Positions 1 to 7,717 of a DNA stretch of 17,851 bases are shown here, in pieces (the first letter of the stretch is position 1; each line of letters begins with the position of its first letter). The notes under the pieces are model-generated. The model saw only the letters and a program-made list of their open reading frames with translations. It had not been told where the DNA came from and ran no database searches. Source of the stretch: CAYQJC01 sp964417825 (lineage in GTDB: Bacteria; Patescibacteriota; Minisyncoccia; Minisyncoccales; CG1-02-41-26); contig CAYQJC010000010.1 in the NCBI GenBank assembly GCA_964417825.1, positions 1-17,851 of the forward strand, written 5' to 3'. The position numbers and the translations under genes were made by a program.

Positions 1-314
1 GATATCCATTTTTTAGCCGAAACTAAAATCGCTGGTCTGGCTGGCGAGAGGAGGTATAATACCCCACCATAAATTAAAACTCCAACACAGATCGTTACAA
101 CTATAATAAAGCTCAGGTTGAAGAAATATTTAAAATAGAGGGCCAATACTTCCCCAGAATTAATTTCTCCAACTTTTAATTTCTGATTAATCTCTTCGGG
201 GGTTAAAGTTCCAGGAAGAGAGGGATATTTTATTTCTAAAGCAAAAGCATAATTTGCTTGAAAGAGGAAAATTATTAAAAGAAAGATAATACAAATTTTT
301 GGGAATTCCCTCAT
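1..314 (-). CDS. VirB2/TrbC-like pilin subunit (partial, 3' end outside window)
   Basis: The reading frame is open from an ATG at 314 down to base 1, giving about 104 residues with no stop. Residues 1-25 are a hydrophobic signal peptide ending ANYAFA, followed by LEIKYPSLPG. A short extracytoplasmic stretch leads to a hydrophobic segment at about 67-90 (FFNLSFIIVV...LIYGGVLYLL). Signal peptide, YPSLPG-type motif, then membrane helix with a YGG(V/I)xYL core is the layout of small VirB2/TrbC-like proteins in Patescibacteria T4SS clusters. Its place downstream of virB4 supports this. By family it would be the pilin or channel-lining subunit. A second membrane helix is expected beyond the window. 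No SD precedes the ATG; a 12-codon frame (349-311) ends in a TGA overlapping this ATG. The family call is moderate because the C-terminus is missing. Confidence 0.7.
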   Translation of the reverse strand, partial: MREFPKICIIFLLIIFLFQANYAFALEIKYPSLPGTLTPEEINQKLKVGEINSGEVLALYFKYFFNLSFIIVVTICVGVLIYGGVLYLLSPARPAILVSAKKWI

Positions 315-366
315 TGTTCAATTTTAGCAAAATTACTCATTTCAGGCATAATCAGTGGTCGTAGAT

Positions 367-900
367 TTAGCCATATTTTAACTCAAGATAAACTGCTACT
401 GTCCAGCCGGGAATACTTCCTAATACTGGAATCATCTCCGCAACAACCAAAAGAGGAAGGAGCCATTTTAATCTTCTTCCCCATTTGGCTGCTTTTTGGG
501 CTGCTCTTCCTACTGCCTCTATTCCCTTCTCTTTCATTACTTTCCTTCTTTTCCATAAAGGTGGAGGCGTTTCGCCCATTTCTCTTCTCTTTATCATTGA
601 ACGAAATAACATCCATCCCCCAATAAAAATTATTGCTCCAATATCAATTATTACAGAAATAATATGGCCCGGCCCGGGCAAAAATACCTCTACCAGAACC
701 TCGCTCAAATCAGCGAAAATTGCCGCTGACATCATAAGGATTCCTTCCGGGCTCAAAAAAATTGCCTCTCGAAAGGCTTGAGAAACCGAAATTCCTTCTT
801 CCTCTAAGGTAGGATATTTTTCTTCAACTGCCTCCTCGGGTTCTCTTTTAGCTCCCTTTTCTGAAGGGGCTGAAGTTGTTGCTGTTTCTTCTCTAACCAT
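367..900 (-). CDS. Membrane protein of the T4SS-like cluster, function unknown (177 aa)
   Basis: The frame is open further upstream (to 1005), but that part overlaps the end of virB4. The ATG at 900 has an AGGAA ribosome site just upstream and lies 10 nt after the virB4 stop, so I take it as the start. Residues 1-45 are charged and disordered (Glu/Lys/Pro rich). Hydrophobic segments lie at about 52-72, 78-99 and 145-170. A basic loop at 101-145 (MIKRREMGE, WKRRKVMKEKG) should be cytoplasmic. The C-terminal segment has a VLGSIPGW turn. I recognise no catalytic motif. Tight spacing with virB4 suggests co-transcription and a role in the inner-membrane part of the same machine, but this is inference. 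Confidence 0.75.
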   Translation of the reverse strand: MVREETATTSAPSEKGAKREPEEAVEEKYPTLEEEGISVSQAFREAIFLSPEGILMMSAAIFADLSEVLVEVFLPGPGHIISVIIDIGAIIFIGGWMLFRSMIKRREMGETPPPLWKRRKVMKEKGIEAVGRAAQKAAKWGRRLKWLLPLLVVAEMIPVLGSIPGWTVAVYLELKYG

Positions 901-910
901 TTTATTCCTT

Positions 911-2704
911 TTATTTTCCTTTCCCGAATTGTTTTTTCGCTCGTTTAACCTTCTCCACTTCTGCTGGGGAAGTGGTGATAATTTGATCTTCAGCGTAAGA
1001 GGCAACTACTTTAAGAGCCACTCTTTTCTGCCCGGCAATAAAAATTCCTTCGCCAACATCGCATTCTAACAAAAGATATTTCTCTTCATCAGTTAAGTTA
1101 AAGGTTTTTTGGACTACATCGATGGTGGCGGGTGACTGTTTCATCAGAAACTGCAAAGAAGAGTTGGTAATAATTGGTTTTCCATAATCAGATCTCATAA
1201 AGTCAGAAACGTCCTGAGTAATGGTGGAAACTCCTAACCAATATTTCCTTGCTCTTTTGCAAATGCCATACAAAAAACTAGCTCCATCTTCTGTTTGCAT
1301 TATCCACCAAGCTTCATCTACCAAAAGGATTCTCTTTTTCAGCTCTGACCTGACTGCGTTCCAGATATATCGCAGAATAATAAACATAGCCATTGGTCTT
1401 AACTCATCTTCCATATCTCTTATGCCAAAAACCACGAAATTTTTATCCATCGTGACGTTAGAGGGGTTATTAAAGAAGGGGGCAAAAGTTCCGGTGGTAA
1501 ACTTCCTTACTCTCCGAACTAATGACTCAGTGCCCTCCATTCCCTCAAGAATGCTTTGAAAATCAGACATTAATGGAGTTTTCTCTTTCCATGTGGCAGG
1601 GTCGGATTTTGGGGTGATGTCTCTGGCTGCATAGGTTTCGGTTAAAGCTCTATCAATTATGGCATCTTCTTCTGGAGTAAGACCCCCCAACATTATTCTC
1701 ATTAAGCCGACCAAGTTTATAATATTCGATCTTAAGACATCTTCGGGATTTTCATCCTCTCGAGGCATGGGCAAATCAAAAGGGTTAAGGTGGTGAGGAG
1801 AGGTTAAAGAAATGTTGAAATAAGAACCATCAACTGCTTCAGCTAACCATTGATATTCATTTTCTGGATCAATTACGATACAACCCACATTTTGCATAAG
1901 ATACCTTAAGATTTCTAATTTCAGAGCATAACTTTTACCAGCTCCCGCCTTAGCGAAACAAACACTATTGGCATTTTCCAGCGTGAATCTATCAAACAAA
2001 ACTAAAGAATTATTATGTTGATTAATGCCGTATAAAATTCCTTCGTTAGCGGAAAGATCTGGAGAAACAAAAGGAAAAATAGAAGAGAGAGGAGCGGTAT
2101 TCATTGGCGTGTGAACCATTATTTGATCAAGTCCATAGGGAGAAGTTGAAATAAAACCTTGTTTTTCTCTCATTAAAGCTGGTTTGAGATAGATTAATCT
2201 TGATTCAAAAATTGACCTTAGGCGAGTTTCAATCTGGCGGAGTTCTTTTCCGCTGTCCCCATAAATAGTTAAGTAAACCCCTAAGCGAAAGATTCTTTCT
2301 CTGGCGGTTTGAAGTTGATCTCTTAGTTTTTCAATATCTTGGTAAGCGGTTTCCAAAGTTGGATCACGAACTAATCCTTTTTCAGCTCTTTCTGCTAATT
2401 CAGCTTGAACTTCAGTAAGTTTTTTAACTAACTGTTTCAAAACTTGACCCGAATCAACCGGGTGGATATGTAAAGAGACATCAATAGGATAGTTTAAATT
2501 AATAGCGGGGGAGAGCCAGCCGGTTGAAAGATACCTCGGGTAAGAGAAGACAAAAAATGACTTGCAGTATCTTTCACCTAATCTTAAATAGTTTTGTCTT
2601 ATCTCAACTGCCGAGGGGGCAACAATATCTTGAACCTGGATTTCTTCGGGAGTTATTTCTAGTTCAGCAATCATTTTTTCTTTTTTGAAAAAGGGTAGTT
2701 TCAT
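911..2704 (-). CDS. virB4: VirB4/TraC-type ATPase of the T4SS-like system
   Basis: This 597-aa protein is a VirB4/TraC/TrbE family ATPase of the HerA-FtsK clan that energises type IV secretion and pilus assembly from the cytoplasmic face of the inner membrane. Walker A is KAGAGKS at 252-258 and Walker B is RILLVDEAWW at 458-467. TITQDVSDF at 494-502 is the typical following strand with the sensing Gln. IDPENEYQWLAE (278-289) and NPFDLP (307-312) are also usual VirB4 landmarks. Residues 90-140 are a predicted coiled coil. Full-length VirB4 proteins are around 800 residues. Here the first domain is encoded by the separate upstream gene, so this protein begins inside what is normally the middle. 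The ATG follows a tract of 8-bp repeats and lacks an SD. Confidence 0.93.
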   Translation of the reverse strand: MKLPFFKKEKMIAELEITPEEIQVQDIVAPSAVEIRQNYLRLGERYCKSFFVFSYPRYLSTGWLSPAINLNYPIDVSLHIHPVDSGQVLKQLVKKLTEVQAELAERAEKGLVRDPTLETAYQDIEKLRDQLQTARERIFRLGVYLTIYGDSGKELRQIETRLRSIFESRLIYLKPALMREKQGFISTSPYGLDQIMVHTPMNTAPLSSIFPFVSPDLSANEGILYGINQHNNSLVLFDRFTLENANSVCFAKAGAGKSYALKLEILRYLMQNVGCIVIDPENEYQWLAEAVDGSYFNISLTSPHHLNPFDLPMPREDENPEDVLRSNIINLVGLMRIMLGGLTPEEDAIIDRALTETYAARDITPKSDPATWKEKTPLMSDFQSILEGMEGTESLVRRVRKFTTGTFAPFFNNPSNVTMDKNFVVFGIRDMEDELRPMAMFIILRYIWNAVRSELKKRILLVDEAWWIMQTEDGASFLYGICKRARKYWLGVSTITQDVSDFMRSDYGKPIITNSSLQFLMKQSPATIDVVQKTFNLTDEEKYLLLECDVGEGIFIAGQKRVALKVVASYAEDQIITTSPAEVEKVKRAKKQFGKGK

Positions 2705-2709
2705 AAATT

Positions 2710-2749
2710 ACTTAATTACTTAATGACTCAATAACTTAATCACTTTATA
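2710..2749. repeat. Degenerate 8-bp tandem repeat, tract 1 (ACTYAATN units)
   Basis: Five consecutive 8-bp units lie on the plus strand: ACTTAATT (2710), ACTTAATG (2718), ACTCAATA (2726), ACTTAATC (2734) and a decayed ACTTTATA (2742). Read on the minus strand the unit is NATTRAGT. The tract contains the stop codon of the TraC-like gene and ends 5 nt before the virB4 start. The same unit recurs at 7718-7765 and 9723-9770. Confidence 0.85.
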
Positions 2750-3384
2750 AGCTCTGGCAATATTTCAGGATAGTAGCCCACTTCGGCCTCTCGGGGATGG
2801 TGCCAACTCCAGAAAAGTTCAATGATTTCTGGGGTGGTTAAAGGGATAGCATTTAAGCCACAACGTCTTAAGCCGATTGCTACATATTCCATTCTCTGCC
2901 AGAGTTGTTCCCTGCACCTTTGGAAATTTTCTTCGGACATCTGAAAACCACCCTTGCTCAATAGTCCTTTTAATCTGCCAGTGCTAAGACCAGCTGCTTC
3001 AGGAAGAGTAAAAGGGACGATAACAAAGAATTCTTTCCTCATAATTGTTCCTTCCTCAACTAAACTTTCGACAAACTTTCGGTATTCGGTAGTTTGAACT
3101 TTTAAGAGTTCATTTTCTTGTTTTTCTTCAAGTTCTTTCAATTTGTCGAAATAGCCAGTGATGTTTAATCTTCTTGAGCGGGCAATAATTTGACAAGAAA
3201 AATCTAAAGAGTTCAGAAAATTCTGGAATTGATAAACTATTGCTTTTTGTTCTTCATCCGATTTCAAATCAAAATTTATGGAAGAAACCATCAAAATTCC
3301 CCTGAGAGCTTTATTTTTTAAAATGACTACACCTTCTCTGATTTGACTAAACTCTAAAAATTGTTGGGTTGGGGAAGCAAACAT
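2740..3384 (-). CDS. TraC/VirB4 N-terminal domain-like protein (split-off subunit)
   Basis: This 214-aa protein lies between prgI and the VirB4 ATPase, starting 1 nt after the prgI stop. It begins FASPTQQFLEFSQIREGVVILKN and continues with a strand-rich region (LRGILMVSSINFDL), matching the N-terminal substrate- or membrane-associated domain of VirB4/TraC proteins. A helical insert lies at 80-110. The end has the recurring family pattern of a long helix, GLRRCGLNAIPLTTPEIIELFW and a HHP motif. It has no Walker motifs. I infer that it works with the following ATPase as the detached first domain. The stop codon TGA is inside repeat tract 1. The role is supported mainly by position and fold-like pattern. 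Confidence 0.75.
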   Translation of the reverse strand: MFASPTQQFLEFSQIREGVVILKNKALRGILMVSSINFDLKSDEEQKAIVYQFQNFLNSLDFSCQIIARSRRLNITGYFDKLKELEEKQENELLKVQTTEYRKFVESLVEEGTIMRKEFFVIVPFTLPEAAGLSTGRLKGLLSKGGFQMSEENFQRCREQLWQRMEYVAIGLRRCGLNAIPLTTPEIIELFWSWHHPREAEVGYYPEILPELIK

Positions 3385-3385
3385 A

Positions 3386-3796
3386 TTATTCTTTGAAGCC
3401 GATCTCTAACTTAGAACTAAGTTTTCTCAATCGACTTTCTGGAGAAATTTTTAAGGGAGCTTCTTTGAATTTTTCCTCCTCTTTTTTCTTCCTTACTAGT
3501 TTAATTGGAGTTAAAACTTCTTTCTTTTGCCAAACAAAAGTTCTGGCTGACCCTAGAAATCCGAAATATTGAGGAATTACATTAATTAAAGGCACTCCTT
3601 CTATTTTAACAAAGACTAAACAAAAAGCTCCTCCGCCAATTAGGAAAAAACAAATCAGAAATATTCCTTTTGGCAACAAAAAATACAAAACGAATAAAAT
3701 CAAAGCAGCTATCCCAAAATAGACAAGTTGCTTAAAGGTCAAAGTTCCAACAATATGAGCTTCCCTTTCTAAAAATTTTGGCACTTTAAACTGCAT
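3386..3796 (-). CDS. prgI: PrgI family inner-membrane protein
   Basis: A 136-aa protein with the PrgI/VirB3-like layout. The N-terminus QFKVPKFLEREAHIVGTLTFKQ is the family's opening (a 'VP.fl..e..i.g.lT..Q' pattern). Two adjacent membrane helices follow at about 23-41 and 44-62, then VKIEGVPLINVIPQYFGFL and a basic cytoplasmic tail. PrgI is a small inner-membrane component of Gram-positive-type T4SS and normally precedes the VirB4 ATPase, as here. It is the first gene of the minus-strand run and faces the SPFH gene divergently. There is no SD; a TAAAAT box sits 6 nt before the ATG (plus-strand 3803-3808), compatible with a leaderless start. Confidence 0.88.
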   Translation of the reverse strand: MQFKVPKFLEREAHIVGTLTFKQLVYFGIAALILFVLYFLLPKGIFLICFFLIGGGAFCLVFVKIEGVPLINVIPQYFGFLGSARTFVWQKKEVLTPIKLVRKKKEEEKFKEAPLKISPESRLRKLSSKLEIGFKE

Positions 3797-3867
3797 TATT
3801 ATATTTTACTATTTTTTAAATCTAACTACAAACAAGGAGTGAGAATTTAAAAAGAGGATTTTAAAAT

Positions 3868-3896
3868 TTGACAAAAATAAAGTTATATGTTAGAGT
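3868..3896 (+). promoter_or_regulatory. Sigma70-like promoter of the SPFH gene
   Basis: A perfect TTGACA (3868-3873) is followed after 17 nt by TAGAGT (3891-3896), preceded by TG (3888-3889) as an extended -10. The predicted start would be near 3903, giving a leader of about 43 nt that contains the AAGGAG ribosome site at 3932-3937. Confidence 0.6.
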
Positions 3897-3945
3897 CTAG
3901 AGATAGGCAGTTTTTAAATTAAAAACTTAATAAGGAGTGTGAGAA

Positions 3946-5340
3946 ATGGTTGATAAAATGCAAGCTAACAATAATGAGAAAGAAGTAAAAGAGGAAAGGA
4001 AAATGAGATATGGTGCAAGATATGCCGGAACAATTTTATTGAGTGTAATCTTGGGAGTGCTATTAGCTTTCTTTCAGATTGATTGGAGTTGGATCTTTTT
4101 TGGTATTCTTTTTCTCGTTCTGATTGGATTAGTAATCGAATGGAGATTGACAATAGTAGGTATAATAATGAGCATAATCCTCCTCGCAGTGGGAACGGTT
4201 GAAGGAATAACCTGGCTACCAATCCCAATACTGACCTTTCTTTTCTTAGTGGGCTTATTTAACGTGCCTGAGAACCATCGAGCTGTTATCGAAAGATTTA
4301 GAAAGTTTAACAGACCTGCAAAAGAAGGGCTGCGTTGGATACTTCTTCCTGGGATAATTGAAGCAATAAAAGAGATAATTTTTATTGAGGAACAGAGAAT
4401 CCCTATTTACCCGGAGCCAATTGAGATTGATTTTGTTGATGGATCTTCTGCTCCAAAGAATGCTATAGCTTATATTCGGATTTACAAACCAGATGAGGAT
4501 TATGAATTAACAGATAAAGAGGGCGATCTATTAGGATTAAACGGATCTGAAAAAGAGAGAGAGAAGACACCAAGAAGTGGGGTTTATAGAGCAACCTATT
4601 ACATTTTGGAGCACTACATAAAAGGAACCCAGACCTTACTCGCGAATTCCTTAAGAAGTTATTTAAATTCATTAGTAATCGATGAAGGGCTGAGTAAAGG
4701 GCGAGCAGGTTATAATCTTCTACAGCCAGACAAAGATGGTAAAGAAAGGATCCCCCAGAAAGAGGTAGATCGAATAAAAACTGCTTTAAAAAGATGGGGT
4801 GTTTCGTTATTCAGGGTGACAGTGGAGGATTTTGATCTTCCGCCTGCCTTAGTGACGATAAGGCAAGAAAGGCATAAAAAGGAGAAAGAAAAAGAAGCCT
4901 CTCCTTTTGTGGCGGAAAGGAGAGCTGAAGAGACAGTAGGGACTATGTTCCAGATGCTCAAAAGGCAAACTGGATTGGGGATAGAGACTCTTCAAGAAGA
5001 ACTTCGAAAGAGCCCAAAGCGATTTATAAAAAAATATGAGCCTTTGTTTAGACAAAATACTGAGCTCATCCATAGAAGGATGGGAATCGACGGTAAGGCT
5101 CTTGTGGAGATTATCACACGTGCAGCAGAGAAAGAAGGAGGGAATGAAGACATTTTGGATAGGATAAAGAATCTTCTCTTATCAGTTATTGCCGCTTGGA
5201 AAAGAATGCCTCCTGGTATTTCAGCGGAGCCGAAGGCAGAAGGAGAAATATCCAGAAAACCGAGTGAACGAATTGAAGAGATAAGACAAAAATGGATTCA
5301 GACAGGTAAAATTAAACCGAAATCGAAATCAGAAGAATAA
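3946..5340 (+). CDS. SPFH/band-7 domain membrane protein with four N-terminal helices
   Basis: The start is fixed by AAGGAG at 3932-3937, 8 nt upstream. The 464-aa protein has hydrophobic segments at about 27-44, 49-65, 68-85 and 90-106. A band-7-like domain begins at VPENHRAVIERFRKFNRPAKEG (107 on) and runs to RWGVSLFRVTVEDFDLPPAL (283-302), both hallmark SPFH stretches. A Lys/Glu/Arg-rich helix (304-330) follows, typical of the oligomerising coiled coil after SPFH domains, then a basic tail from about 425. SPFH proteins form large membrane-bound rings that organise microdomains or shield partner complexes. Usual members have one hairpin or anchor, so four N-terminal segments are unusual. 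The gene is embedded in the T4SS-like cluster but has its own promoter and terminator. A link to secretion is inferred from position only. Confidence 0.82.
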   Translation: MVDKMQANNNEKEVKEERKMRYGARYAGTILLSVILGVLLAFFQIDWSWIFFGILFLVLIGLVIEWRLTIVGIIMSIILLAVGTVEGITWLPIPILTFLFLVGLFNVPENHRAVIERFRKFNRPAKEGLRWILLPGIIEAIKEIIFIEEQRIPIYPEPIEIDFVDGSSAPKNAIAYIRIYKPDEDYELTDKEGDLLGLNGSEKEREKTPRSGVYRATYYILEHYIKGTQTLLANSLRSYLNSLVIDEGLSKGRAGYNLLQPDKDGKERIPQKEVDRIKTALKRWGVSLFRVTVEDFDLPPALVTIRQERHKKEKEKEASPFVAERRAEETVGTMFQMLKRQTGLGIETLQEELRKSPKRFIKKYEPLFRQNTELIHRRMGIDGKALVEIITRAAEKEGGNEDILDRIKNLLLSVIAAWKRMPPGISAEPKAEGEISRKPSERIEEIRQKWIQTGKIKPKSKSEE

Positions 5341-5346
5341 ATTAAT

Positions 5347-5376
5347 AAAAGAGAGGAAGAATCCTTCCTCTCTTTT
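5347..5376. terminator. Bidirectional intrinsic terminator between convergent genes
   Basis: A perfect 13-bp stem (arm AAAAGAGAGGAAG at 5347-5359, arm 5364-5376) encloses a 4-nt AATC loop and has T-rich flanks on both strands. It starts 7 nt after the SPFH stop codon. The minus-strand gene's TAA (5378-5376) overlaps its edge. Confidence 0.9.
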
Positions 5377-5825
5377 TATTCGATTGGTTCTCGGTAAATA
5401 TCTTTTTTGGCCTCTCTTTTGGAAGATGGTTTGGTTTTTATAGATGGTTCTTTTTCAATAAGTCCTAAGCCATAAATCACTTTCTTTTTAATGTCTTCCG
5501 CTAAATCATTTGCTTTTTTTTCAGAAATAAGTAGTCTCTCTTTTAATCGAATAGACATTTCTTCTATTGGCATCCTTTGTTCCACAATTTCTTTAATGGT
5601 TTTGGAAACTTGACCAATCGGCAAACTTCTAAAGAGTTCTACTTTTTCTTCTAAAGTTTTCGCTAGTTTTATTTTTTTAGCTATTTCTTCTTTCCTTTTC
5701 TCCAAATCTATTCCATGCTTTTCCAGTAGTTCTCGGACAAGGGGAACTATCTCATCTGGATAGATTATTTGGGGTTTGGTTAATTTATTTAGCATGTTCC
5801 CTGGTGCTTTAATTGATTTTGTCAT
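5376..5825 (-). CDS. Helical protein of the T4SS-like cluster, function unknown (149 aa)
   Basis: A soluble, strongly charged, almost entirely helical protein with no signal peptide or membrane segment. A repeated-helix region at about 63-115 (LPIGQVSKTIKEIVEQ, IRLKERLLISEKKANDLAEDIKK) is followed by a Lys/Ser-rich tail. It starts 6 nt after the stop of the VirB6-like gene, so the two are probably one transcript. No SD precedes the ATG at 5825; an ATG at 5795 has AGGGA close upstream and is an alternative start, giving 139 aa. I do not recognise a named family. Small helical proteins of this kind recur in Patescibacteria, but I cannot state a role. Confidence 0.7.
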   Translation of the reverse strand: MTKSIKAPGNMLNKLTKPQIIYPDEIVPLVRELLEKHGIDLEKRKEEIAKKIKLAKTLEEKVELFRSLPIGQVSKTIKEIVEQRMPIEEMSIRLKERLLISEKKANDLAEDIKKKVIYGLGLIEKEPSIKTKPSSKREAKKDIYREPIE

Positions 5826-5831
5826 TAAAAA

Positions 5832-7685
5832 TCAAATAAAGTTGGGGTGATCTGCTTCATCGATAACTGAAGCAATTCGTTCTGCTTTCTCAGGATTAGT
5901 TCTTTCAAGCTCCCTAACTGTTTCGATGATTTTATCAAAGTTTTTAGCAATGCCTGTAAGAAGATTGTATTTTTGAGTAACCGAACCTTTCTTTCTTATT
6001 TCTTCTATCTTGGGTCGATCAAGATTTATGATTACTTCAATTTTACTTAATTCTTCCGGATGAACATTCTTTCGAAAGTCCTCAGGCGAGATTTTCTGAA
6101 TAGTTTCTCCAATTTCTTCGGCAGTTTTCCCAATTTCTGCTAACCAGGTCGGTCGGTTTTTGAACGTCTCGCTAAGATCAGCCCCCATTTTTTTAGCATC
6201 CGGAAGATATCTTTTTTCTTCTTCCTTGAGGGCTTTTCTTTTGCTCAAAGCTTCAAAAGCAGCGGCTCTGATCTTAGCATCTCTAGCCAGGAAAACAGGT
6301 CTTTTTACTATTTCATGCAATCGTTCTTCTGGTAGTTCCTTCATTGCTTTTACATATTCATTCAGTTCTTTGCGCTTCTTTCTTTCATAAAATCCTGGAG
6401 AAACCACGTGGGCCTTCTCTAAGAAATGCCAGAAGGACTCTTCACCCACCTCTCTGCCAGCTGGCGTAGCTATTCCTTTCAGAGCTCCTTTGAAGCCAGC
6501 CCAGGTTCGCCCAGCTCTTCCTTTTCCTTCTCTTCTTGCTTTCTCAGTTGCTTCTCGGGCCCCAACTATTGCTCCACCGATTCCTCTTATTCCGCCTTTC
6601 CCAATAACTCCTGGGGCTTTTTTCCCTATTTTTTTACCGAAGGCAATTATCCGGTCAGCGCCCATGGCAGAAGTTTGCAAAGTTGTGTAAAGGCCGATCA
6701 GCATAAAAATTAAAGCTCCAAGCACACTCGCCACTTCAGCATTGACTGTAAATTCTGAAGTACCAATTGATTCTTGGAGATTTAATTTATCTCCTAAAGC
6801 AAGAGTTAAATGCCCGAGATACAAGAAAAACCCTCCGATGGCTCCAATAAACGACCATTGAATCAATTGGTGCCACCAAGTGGTGAACCACCTTCTGGTG
6901 GTTGGGAAGATATAGGCAACAAAAGCTAAGGGAGAGAGGATAACTAAAATCCATATAACAAAAACTCGAGCGAATAACAAAAGAGCATACAAAAGCAAAA
7001 TCCCACCACCAACAAATCCCAAAGCAATTAAAAGCAGAAATAGTGCCATCGGTCGCCAATCAAGAGGGCCCACTAAACCTTTCCAGCCAGCAGCATTTAA
7101 CAAGAAGACATCAAGCAAGGTATTCCACTGAGTAAGTCCCCGCAAGAAAAAGTTGGTTAGAAGATTGGCTGCATCAACCACTATTCCACAAATTAAAGGA
7201 GTAAAATTAACAAAAAGAGCCATTATCAGGAGATAAGCAAATGCTTTTTTGGTATTAAACCCTGCCCATTGCAAAGCAGTGGCTAAACCAATATAAATTA
7301 GTCCTAAGATAAAACCGATATTGGCTATATCTCTTGTTAAGGTCCAGCCAGCTCTGATTAAGTCGTTTCTGGATGGATCGGTATAGACGATATTGTTAAT
7401 AAAATCAAGCATTCCACTTAAAAGAGCAATCCCCAAAGCCAAAACCGCTTCAGCAGCTAAAAGAACTAACTGAAGAAAGGCCATTACAATTGCCATTGCG
7501 ATTCTGGCAGCGATATCACCTATTCCTCCTAAAACCCAACCACCAATTTGCCACAAGTCAATCTGAGCCCAAACGATACCCCTAGGAAAAAGGAGAACAA
7601 CTAAAAAAAGCAGAGAAACAATAAGAACTTTCTGCTTTCTAGTGAGCCATTTCGGAGAGAAGAAATTTTCCAAAAATTTCATCAT
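5832..7685 (-). CDS. VirB6/TrbL-like inner-membrane channel protein
   Basis: A 617-aa polytopic protein. The N-terminal hydrophobic segment at 19-40 (LIVSLLFLVVLLFPRGIVWA) resembles a signal sequence ending WAQ. Several helices follow between about 50 and 340, including 57-98, 118-142, 149-180, 212-262, 275-298 and 317-340. The arrangement with SPLAFVAYIFPTTRRWFTTWW at about 251-271 and amphipathic Trp-rich turns is typical of TrbL/VirB6 proteins, the polytopic core of the T4SS inner-membrane pore. After 345 comes a Gly-rich linker, then about 220 charged helical residues that should be cytoplasmic. Family members without this tail are shorter. An extended -10 box 6 nt before the ATG suggests a leaderless mRNA. 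The start may be either of two tandem ATGs. Confidence 0.85.
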   Translation of the reverse strand: MMKFLENFFSPKWLTRKQKVLIVSLLFLVVLLFPRGIVWAQIDLWQIGGWVLGGIGDIAARIAMAIVMAFLQLVLLAAEAVLALGIALLSGMLDFINNIVYTDPSRNDLIRAGWTLTRDIANIGFILGLIYIGLATALQWAGFNTKKAFAYLLIMALFVNFTPLICGIVVDAANLLTNFFLRGLTQWNTLLDVFLLNAAGWKGLVGPLDWRPMALFLLLIALGFVGGGILLLYALLLFARVFVIWILVILSPLAFVAYIFPTTRRWFTTWWHQLIQWSFIGAIGGFFLYLGHLTLALGDKLNLQESIGTSEFTVNAEVASVLGALIFMLIGLYTTLQTSAMGADRIIAFGKKIGKKAPGVIGKGGIRGIGGAIVGAREATEKARREGKGRAGRTWAGFKGALKGIATPAGREVGEESFWHFLEKAHVVSPGFYERKKRKELNEYVKAMKELPEERLHEIVKRPVFLARDAKIRAAAFEALSKRKALKEEEKRYLPDAKKMGADLSETFKNRPTWLAEIGKTAEEIGETIQKISPEDFRKNVHPEELSKIEVIINLDRPKIEEIRKKGSVTQKYNLLTGIAKNFDKIIETVRELERTNPEKAERIASVIDEADHPNFI

Positions 7686-7691
7686 TAAAGT

Positions 7692-7700
7692 ATTATAGCA
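7692..7700 (-). promoter_or_regulatory. Extended -10 promoter of the VirB6-like gene, probably leaderless
   Basis: On the minus strand TGC precedes a perfect TATAAT (plus-strand ATTATA at 7692-7697), an extended -10. Only 6 nt separate it from the first ATG (7685), so transcription would begin at or beside the start codon. No convincing -35 is seen and there is no SD. Confidence 0.6.
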
Positions 7701-7717
7701 AACAGAGCGAAGTAAGT

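Noticed and set aside
311..349. A 12-codon frame overlapping the pilin start as ATGA
   Set aside because: Too short to support as a gene; it could be a coupling leader but nothing else in the sequence shows it.
485..781. Plus-strand open frame opposite the 177-aa membrane protein
   Set aside because: Shadow of the minus-strand gene; no ribosome site or recognisable domain.
901..1005. N-terminal extension of the 177-aa membrane protein gene
   Set aside because: It overlaps the virB4 3' end and has no ribosome site, whereas the ATG at 900 has AGGAA upstream.
2710..2749. Possible CRISPR array or iteron set
   Set aside because: Units are only 8 bp with no spacers, and the same tracts occur at two other unrelated gene junctions, so neither CRISPR nor a plasmid origin fits.
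3891..3899. TAGAGTCTA palindrome at the SPFH -10, similar to the marR operator candidate
   Set aside because: Only 4-1-4 and overlapping the -10 box; the resemblance is too short to claim shared regulation.
6160..6713. Plus-strand open frames opposite the VirB6-like tail
   Set aside because: Ser/Phe-rich composition typical of the reverse of Lys/Glu/Ala-rich coding sequence.
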